A DNA stretch of 64,000 nt, taken from the NCBI RefSeq assembly GCF_001690595.1, contig NZ_LZHH01000091.1:1-64000 (forward strand), read 5' to 3'. Origin of the DNA: Gilliamella sp. Choc5-1 (GTDB lineage Bacteria > Pseudomonadota > Gammaproteobacteria > Enterobacterales > Orbaceae). The first letter of the stretch is position 1, and each line of letters begins with the position of its first letter. Made by a program: the position numbers and the translations under genes. Of this stretch, positions 59,853-64,000 are shown piece by piece. Below the pieces are notes generated by a model. It saw only the letters and a program-made list of their open reading frames with translations, did not search any database and was not told the origin of the DNA.

Positions 59853-61124
59853 ATGACAAAAAATGTGATCAAACAACTACAAGAACGTGGGCTGATTGCT
59901 CAGCTTACTGATGAAAAAGCACTAATAGAACAAATTGAACAAAATCCTATTGCGCTTTATTGTGGTTTTGATCCAACAGCAGATAGTTTGCATCTTGGTC
60001 ATTTAGTTCCATTACTTTGTTTAAAACGTTTTCAGTTAGCTGGTCATAAACCTGTTGCGCTTGTAGGGGGAGCAACAGGATTAATTGGCGATCCAAGTTT
60101 TAAAGCTGTTGAACGAAAACTTAATACTGAGGAAACAGTTATTGAGTGGAGTGAAAAGATCAAACAACAAGTGTCACCATTTTTAGATTTTAATTGTGGT
60201 GAAAATGCAGCGATTGTTGCCAATAACTACGATTGGTTTAGCGGTATGAATGTGCTAACTTTTTTGCGTGATGTTGGTAAGTATTTTTCAGTTAATTCAA
60301 TGATCAATAAAGAGTCTGTGAAACAACGTATTGATCGTGATGAAGTGGGTATTTCATTTACCGAATTTTCTTATAGCCTGCTACAGTCGTATGACTTTGC
60401 CTGTTTGAATAAATCGCATGATGTCGTTTTACAAATTGGTGGGTCTGATCAGTGGGGTAATATTACCGCAGGTATTGATTTAACTCGTCGCTTACATCAA
60501 AAACAAGTTTATGGTTTGACTGTGCCGTTAATCACTAAATCAGATGGCACTAAATTTGGTAAAACTGAAAGTGGTGCAGTATGGCTTGATCCTAAAAAGA
60601 CCAGCCCATATAAGTTCTATCAATTCTGGATAAATACTGCTGATGCTGATGTTTATCGATTCTTAAAATTCTTCACATTTATGCCTCTAACTGAAATTGA
60701 TGCATTGGAAGAAGAGGATAAAAATAGTGGTGTTGCACCTCGAGCACAGTATGTACTTGCTGAACAAGTTACACGCTTAGTTCATGGTGAAGAAGGACTT
60801 GTTGCAGCAAAACGAATTACAGAAAGCTTGTTTTCAGGCAAATTAACTGACTTATCCGAAGCTGACTTTGAACAATTAGCTCAAGATGGTATGCCAACAT
60901 TAGCTGTTGAAAGTGATGTTGATTTGCAACAAGCTATTGTTAATGCACAGTTTGCTCCGTCAAGAGGTCAGGCTAGAACGATGATTGAATCCAATGCTAT
61001 TTCAATTAATGGTGAACGTAATACAACAACGGATTACCGTTTTTTAGATAGTGATAAGCTTTTTAATCGTTATACTTTACTTCGTCGTGGTAAAAAATAT
61101 TATTGCTTGTTAATTTGGAGTTAA
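59853..61124 (+). CDS. tyrS: Tyrosyl-tRNA synthetase
   Basis: The 423-residue class I enzyme has the HIGH-type motif in [15 protein letters not shown], the tyrosine-binding [13 protein letters not shown] with [11 protein letters not shown], the KMSKS-type [11 protein letters not shown], and a C-terminal S4-like RNA-binding domain. It matches E. coli TyrS (424). pdxY follows after four bases, as in E. coli. Confidence 0.98.
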   Translation: MTKNVIKQLQERGLIAQLTDEKALIEQIEQNPIALYCGFDPTADSLHLGHLVPLLCLKRFQLAGHKPVALVGGATGLIGDPSFKAVERKLNTEETVIEWSEKIKQQVSPFLDFNCGENAAIVANNYDWFSGMNVLTFLRDVGKYFSVNSMINKESVKQRIDRDEVGISFTEFSYSLLQSYDFACLNKSHDVVLQIGGSDQWGNITAGIDLTRRLHQKQVYGLTVPLITKSDGTKFGKTESGAVWLDPKKTSPYKFYQFWINTADADVYRFLKFFTFMPLTEIDALEEEDKNSGVAPRAQYVLAEQVTRLVHGEEGLVAAKRITESLFSGKLTDLSEADFEQLAQDGMPTLAVESDVDLQQAIVNAQFAPSRGQARTMIESNAISINGERNTTTDYRFLDSDKLFNRYTLLRRGKKYYCLLIWS

Positions 61125-61128
61125 TCTC

Positions 61129-61995
61129 ATGAAAAATATTTTATCGATTCAGTCACATGTTGTATTTGGTCATGCAGGAAATAGTGCGGCAGAATTTCCT
61201 ATGCGTCGATTAGGTGTTAATGTTTGGCCTTTAAACACCGTACAATTTTCTAATCATACTCAATATCGCCAATGGACTGGAACGGTAATGTCAGCATCTC
61301 ATTTAACAGAGATCGCAGATGGAATTAATCAAATTGATGAACTCAAACGTTGTGATGCGGTATTAAGTGGCTATATGGGATCACCAGAGCAAGGTAATGC
61401 TATTATCGAAATTGTTAAAAAGGTAAAAGCTGTTAATCCAAATGCGATTTATCTTTGCGATCCTGTAATGGGACATCCTGAAAAAGGTTGTTTTGTTGCT
61501 CCCGGTGTATCAGAGTTTTTATGTAATACCGCTTTGCCAATGGCCGATATGATGGCACCGAATATTTTAGAGCTTGAAGAACTAAATGGTAAACAACGTA
61601 TTAATAATGTTGACGAGGCAATATTAGCTTGTAGGGAATTATGTAAAAAAGGCCCAAAAGCAATTTTAGTTAAACATTTAAGTCGTGCAGGATATAAAAA
61701 TGATCGTTTTGAAATGTTGCTTGTGACTCAAAACGAAGCATGGCATATAGATCGTCCGCTTGTTGATTTTGGTGTAAGGCAGCCAGTTGGTGTTGGTGAT
61801 ATGACTAGTGGGTTGTTTTTAGCAAATATTTTACTTGGCAAATCATTGGTTGAAGCTTTTGAACACACAACTTCATCTGTGTATGCGGTTATGCTTGAAA
61901 CCTTAAAACAAGATGAATATGAACTACAATTAGTTGCGGCGCAAAATGAAATAGAAAAACCAACGCATTGGTTTAATGCTAAAAAAATTGATTAA
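61129..61995 (+). CDS. pdxY: Pyridoxal kinase PdxY
   Basis: PdxY phosphorylates pyridoxal to PLP in the salvage pathway. The 288-residue ribokinase-fold protein shows [19 protein letters not shown] at the start, the substrate-binding [24 protein letters not shown] and the anion-hole [15 protein letters not shown] with the catalytic Asp. Length matches E. coli PdxY (287). It is in a two-gene unit with tyrS. Confidence 0.97.
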   Translation: MKNILSIQSHVVFGHAGNSAAEFPMRRLGVNVWPLNTVQFSNHTQYRQWTGTVMSASHLTEIADGINQIDELKRCDAVLSGYMGSPEQGNAIIEIVKKVKAVNPNAIYLCDPVMGHPEKGCFVAPGVSEFLCNTALPMADMMAPNILELEELNGKQRINNVDEAILACRELCKKGPKAILVKHLSRAGYKNDRFEMLLVTQNEAWHIDRPLVDFGVRQPVGVGDMTSGLFLANILLGKSLVEAFEHTTSSVYAVMLETLKQDEYELQLVAAQNEIEKPTHWFNAKKID

Positions 61996-62061
61996 TTGTA
62001 AAAACATGTAAAATTATGTAAAATTAGATTGACTAATTTCTAATATTAAATTCATGAGGGG

Positions 62062-62505
62062 ATGATGGACAATATTTCATTAGGAGTAATGCTCGCAGAT
62101 CTACGAGAACAAATGGGATTAACTCAAGATGATATTGCCAATAAAATTCATGTGCGAAAAACTGTGATTGACGATATAGAAAAAGACCTGTTACCTCATG
62201 CCCCTCTTGTTTTTGTAAAAGGTTATATTCGTTCCTATGCTGAGATTGTCGGCCTATCAATCGAGCAGTATCAACCGTATATCAATGAGTTAAATAATCA
62301 ATCCAAAATTCAACAAAAGAAAGCTCAATCCAAAATGTTTATAACAAAAAAAACAAGTAAAATACCTTTTCTTTTTATTGGTATATTTTTTCTTCTTTGT
62401 GTTCTTGGTATAGCTTTATATTTTATGAATCAAGATAATAAAAATCATTTTGTTGAAGTCAATCATTATGTTTCTCCATCTTCTGTTAATCATGTCAATA
62501 GTTAG
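62062..62505 (+). CDS. rodZ: Short RodZ-like protein
   Basis: RodZ links MreB to the membrane and sets rod shape. The 147 residues comprise the cytoplasmic helix-turn-helix domain (LGVMLADLREQMGLTQDDIA, residues 7-26; FVKGYIRSYAEIVGLSIEQY, 51-70), a basic juxtamembrane stretch and one membrane helix (about 101-122). Only 25 residues follow. E. coli RodZ has 337, including a periplasmic beta domain that is entirely absent here. The position before ispG is the conserved one. The reading frame is intact, so this looks like a natural short form rather than decay. Confidence 0.8.
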   Translation: MMDNISLGVMLADLREQMGLTQDDIANKIHVRKTVIDDIEKDLLPHAPLVFVKGYIRSYAEIVGLSIEQYQPYINELNNQSKIQQKKAQSKMFITKKTSKIPFLFIGIFFLLCVLGIALYFMNQDNKNHFVEVNHYVSPSSVNHVNS

Positions 62506-62591
62506 CAAATTTTCTTATTCTCATACAGACATTTGCTCTAAATCTTGTTAAGATTGCTGGCTAGTTATTTTGTAATATAATTAGGCGTATT

Positions 62592-63701
62592 ATGAGTCAT
62601 CAGGATTCACCTATTGTTAGACGAGAATCTACCCGAATTTATGTCGGCAGTGTGCCCATAGGGGGGGGAGCTCCTATATCTGTTCAATCGATGACAAATA
62701 CTCGTACAACAGATGTTGAAAAGACTGTCGCTCAGATTCGATCGCTTGAACGTGTAGGCGTCGATATTGTGCGGGTATCCGTTCCAACGATGGATGCTGC
62801 TGAAGCGTTTAAATTGATTAAACAACAAGCTAACGTTCCGCTTATTGCTGATATTCATTTTGATTATCGTATTGCATTAAAAGTGGCTGAATATGGGGTT
62901 GACTGTTTAAGAATTAATCCAGGTAATATAGGGAATGAAACAAGGATTCGCGCCGTTGTTGATTGTGCTAAAGACAAAAATATTCCTATACGAATTGGTG
63001 TTAATTCTGGATCGCTTGAAAAAGATATTCAAGAAAAATATGGTGAACCGACACCACAAGCGATTGTTGAATCAGCGATGCGTCATGTGGACATACTTGA
63101 ACGATTTAATTTTGACCAATTTAAGGTAAGTGTGAAAGCATCAGACGTGTTTACTGCTGTTGATGCTTATCGCTTATTAGCTAAGCAAATTAGGCAGCCA
63201 CTGCACTTAGGTATTACTGAAGCTGGTGGTTTCCGTAGTGGTGCAGTTAAATCAGCAATAGGATTAGGTTTATTATTATCAGAAGGGATTGGCGATACAC
63301 TTCGTGTATCTTTAGCAGCCGATCCGACTGAAGAAGTAAAAGTGGGATTTGATATTTTAAAATCACTACGTATACGGTCTCGTGGTATTAATTTTATTGC
63401 TTGTCCAACTTGCTCTCGCCAAGAGTTTGATGTGATTAATACAGTCAATAAATTAGAACAACGATTAGAAGATATTATTACACCAATGGATGTGTCTATT
63501 ATTGGTTGTGTGGTTAATGGTCCTGGTGAGGCTTTAGCTTCAACCATGGGAGTTGCTGGCGGGCATAATAAAAGTGGTTTTTATGAAGATGGTGTACGTA
63601 TTGGCCGTATTGATAATGAACAAATGATTGATGAATTAGAAGCTAGAATTCGTGCTAAAGCATTAATATTGAAAAACAGAATTGCAGCAACTGAATTATA
63701 A
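62592..63701 (+). CDS. ispG: 4-hydroxy-3-methylbut-2-enyl diphosphate synthase (flavodoxin)
   Basis: IspG performs the penultimate step of the MEP isoprenoid pathway. The 369-residue protein has a TIM-barrel ([43 protein letters not shown]) and a [4Fe-4S] domain with [10 protein letters not shown] and [11 protein letters not shown]. Length matches E. coli IspG (372). It begins 86 bases after rodZ and is followed by hisS, the conserved order. Confidence 0.98.
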   Translation: MSHQDSPIVRRESTRIYVGSVPIGGGAPISVQSMTNTRTTDVEKTVAQIRSLERVGVDIVRVSVPTMDAAEAFKLIKQQANVPLIADIHFDYRIALKVAEYGVDCLRINPGNIGNETRIRAVVDCAKDKNIPIRIGVNSGSLEKDIQEKYGEPTPQAIVESAMRHVDILERFNFDQFKVSVKASDVFTAVDAYRLLAKQIRQPLHLGITEAGGFRSGAVKSAIGLGLLLSEGIGDTLRVSLAADPTEEVKVGFDILKSLRIRSRGINFIACPTCSRQEFDVINTVNKLEQRLEDIITPMDVSIIGCVVNGPGEALASTMGVAGGHNKSGFYEDGVRIGRIDNEQMIDELEARIRAKALILKNRIAATEL

Positions 63702-63725
63702 TTTTATTAGATAGCGAATAAATAA

Positions 63726-64000
63726 ATGACAGAGAAAAAGATCCAATCTATACGAGGGATGAACGATTTACTCCCAACAGATAGTGCAAGTTGGCAACAA
63801 ATTGAAAAAATCGTTAAAGGTGTATTAAATAGCTACGGCTATAATGAAATAAGAACACCAATAGTTGAAGATACCGCACTATTTAAGCGAGCAGTGGGCG
63901 AGGTTACCGATATTGTTGAGAAAGAGATGTATACTTTTAATGATCGTAATGATGAAAGTATCACTCTACGCCCTGAAATTACTGCAGGCTGTGTTCGTGC
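63726..64000 (+). CDS. hisS: Histidyl-tRNA synthetase, N-terminal part
   Basis: The visible 91 residues ([20 protein letters not shown], then [19 protein letters not shown], class II motif 2 approaching in [11 protein letters not shown]) are the start of HisS. It lies 24 bases after ispG and is cut by the window edge. Start chosen at the ATG at 63726. Confidence 0.97.
   Translation, partial: MTEKKIQSIRGMNDLLPTDSASWQQIEKIVKGVLNSYGYNEIRTPIVEDTALFKRAVGEVTDIVEKEMYTFNDRNDESITLRPEITAGCVR

Overview
The window is AT-rich chromosomal DNA of a gammaproteobacterium. Nearly every housekeeping protein reads like a divergent relative of the enterobacterial protein (RpsB, Tsf, RhlB, Rho, AroF, PurL, NarX/NarL, ObgE, TyrS, IspG). 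The low GC, the gene content (anaerobic NrdD/NrdG, type VI secretion, TfoX, PilW) and the mixed gene order fit the family Orbaceae, the insect-gut bacteria around Gilliamella, Frischella and Orbus. The family is an inference from the overall impression; no marker was searched.

Layout. (a) 1-8533 is a type VI secretion (T6SS) accessory island: the end of an IS3-type insertion sequence, a vgrG remnant cut by that IS and frameshifted in a G tract, a putative DUF4123-type adaptor, a 1337-residue VasX/BTH_I2691-type effector, and a tandem array of membrane immunity-like genes. Each array unit carries a copy of the effector 3' end. (b) 8682-12090 is the translation operon rpsB-tsf-pyrH-frr with its promoter, structured leader and terminators. 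(c) 12128-19130 is a second accessory block: two secreted proteins of unknown function, an IS481-type element with an internally deleted transposase, and a two-gene module of a coiled-coil protein plus a ClpB-like AAA+ protein with a degenerate first ATPase domain. (d) 19251-24578 holds mntP, pilW, rlmN, an M15 peptidase and a CpxA/CpxR-type two-component system. (e) 25015-25276 is a tRNA-His/tRNA-Pro unit with promoter and terminator.

(f) 25831-31976 has a geranylgeranyl-reductase-like flavoprotein, carbonic anhydrase, nrdD-nrdG behind two NrdR boxes, and gnd. (g) 32148-35479 is the conserved rho-trxA/rhlB divergent cluster. (h) 35603-45703 has tfoX, a secreted unknown, nadE-glnB, aroB, aroF behind three TyrR boxes, and purL. 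(i) 46155-53342 has a DUF2339-DUF3999 membrane pair and narX-narL. (j) 53475-56376 is rplU-rpmA-eamA-obgE. (k) 56558-56687 is a Fur-box-controlled small RNA with the RyhB core. (l) 56855-64000 has smrB, nth, putP, tyrS-pdxY, a short rodZ, ispG and the start of hisS.

How it fits together. The genome looks set up for anaerobic or microaerobic gut life: oxygen-sensitive ribonucleotide reductase, nitrate sensing, and iron sparing by RyhB. The island at the left edge is an inter-bacterial competition locus that has been repeatedly rearranged. PilW and TfoX suggest type IV pili and natural transformation, which could be a route for the mosaic immunity genes. The least explained parts are the effector-tip/immunity array and the coiled-coil plus ClpB-like module.
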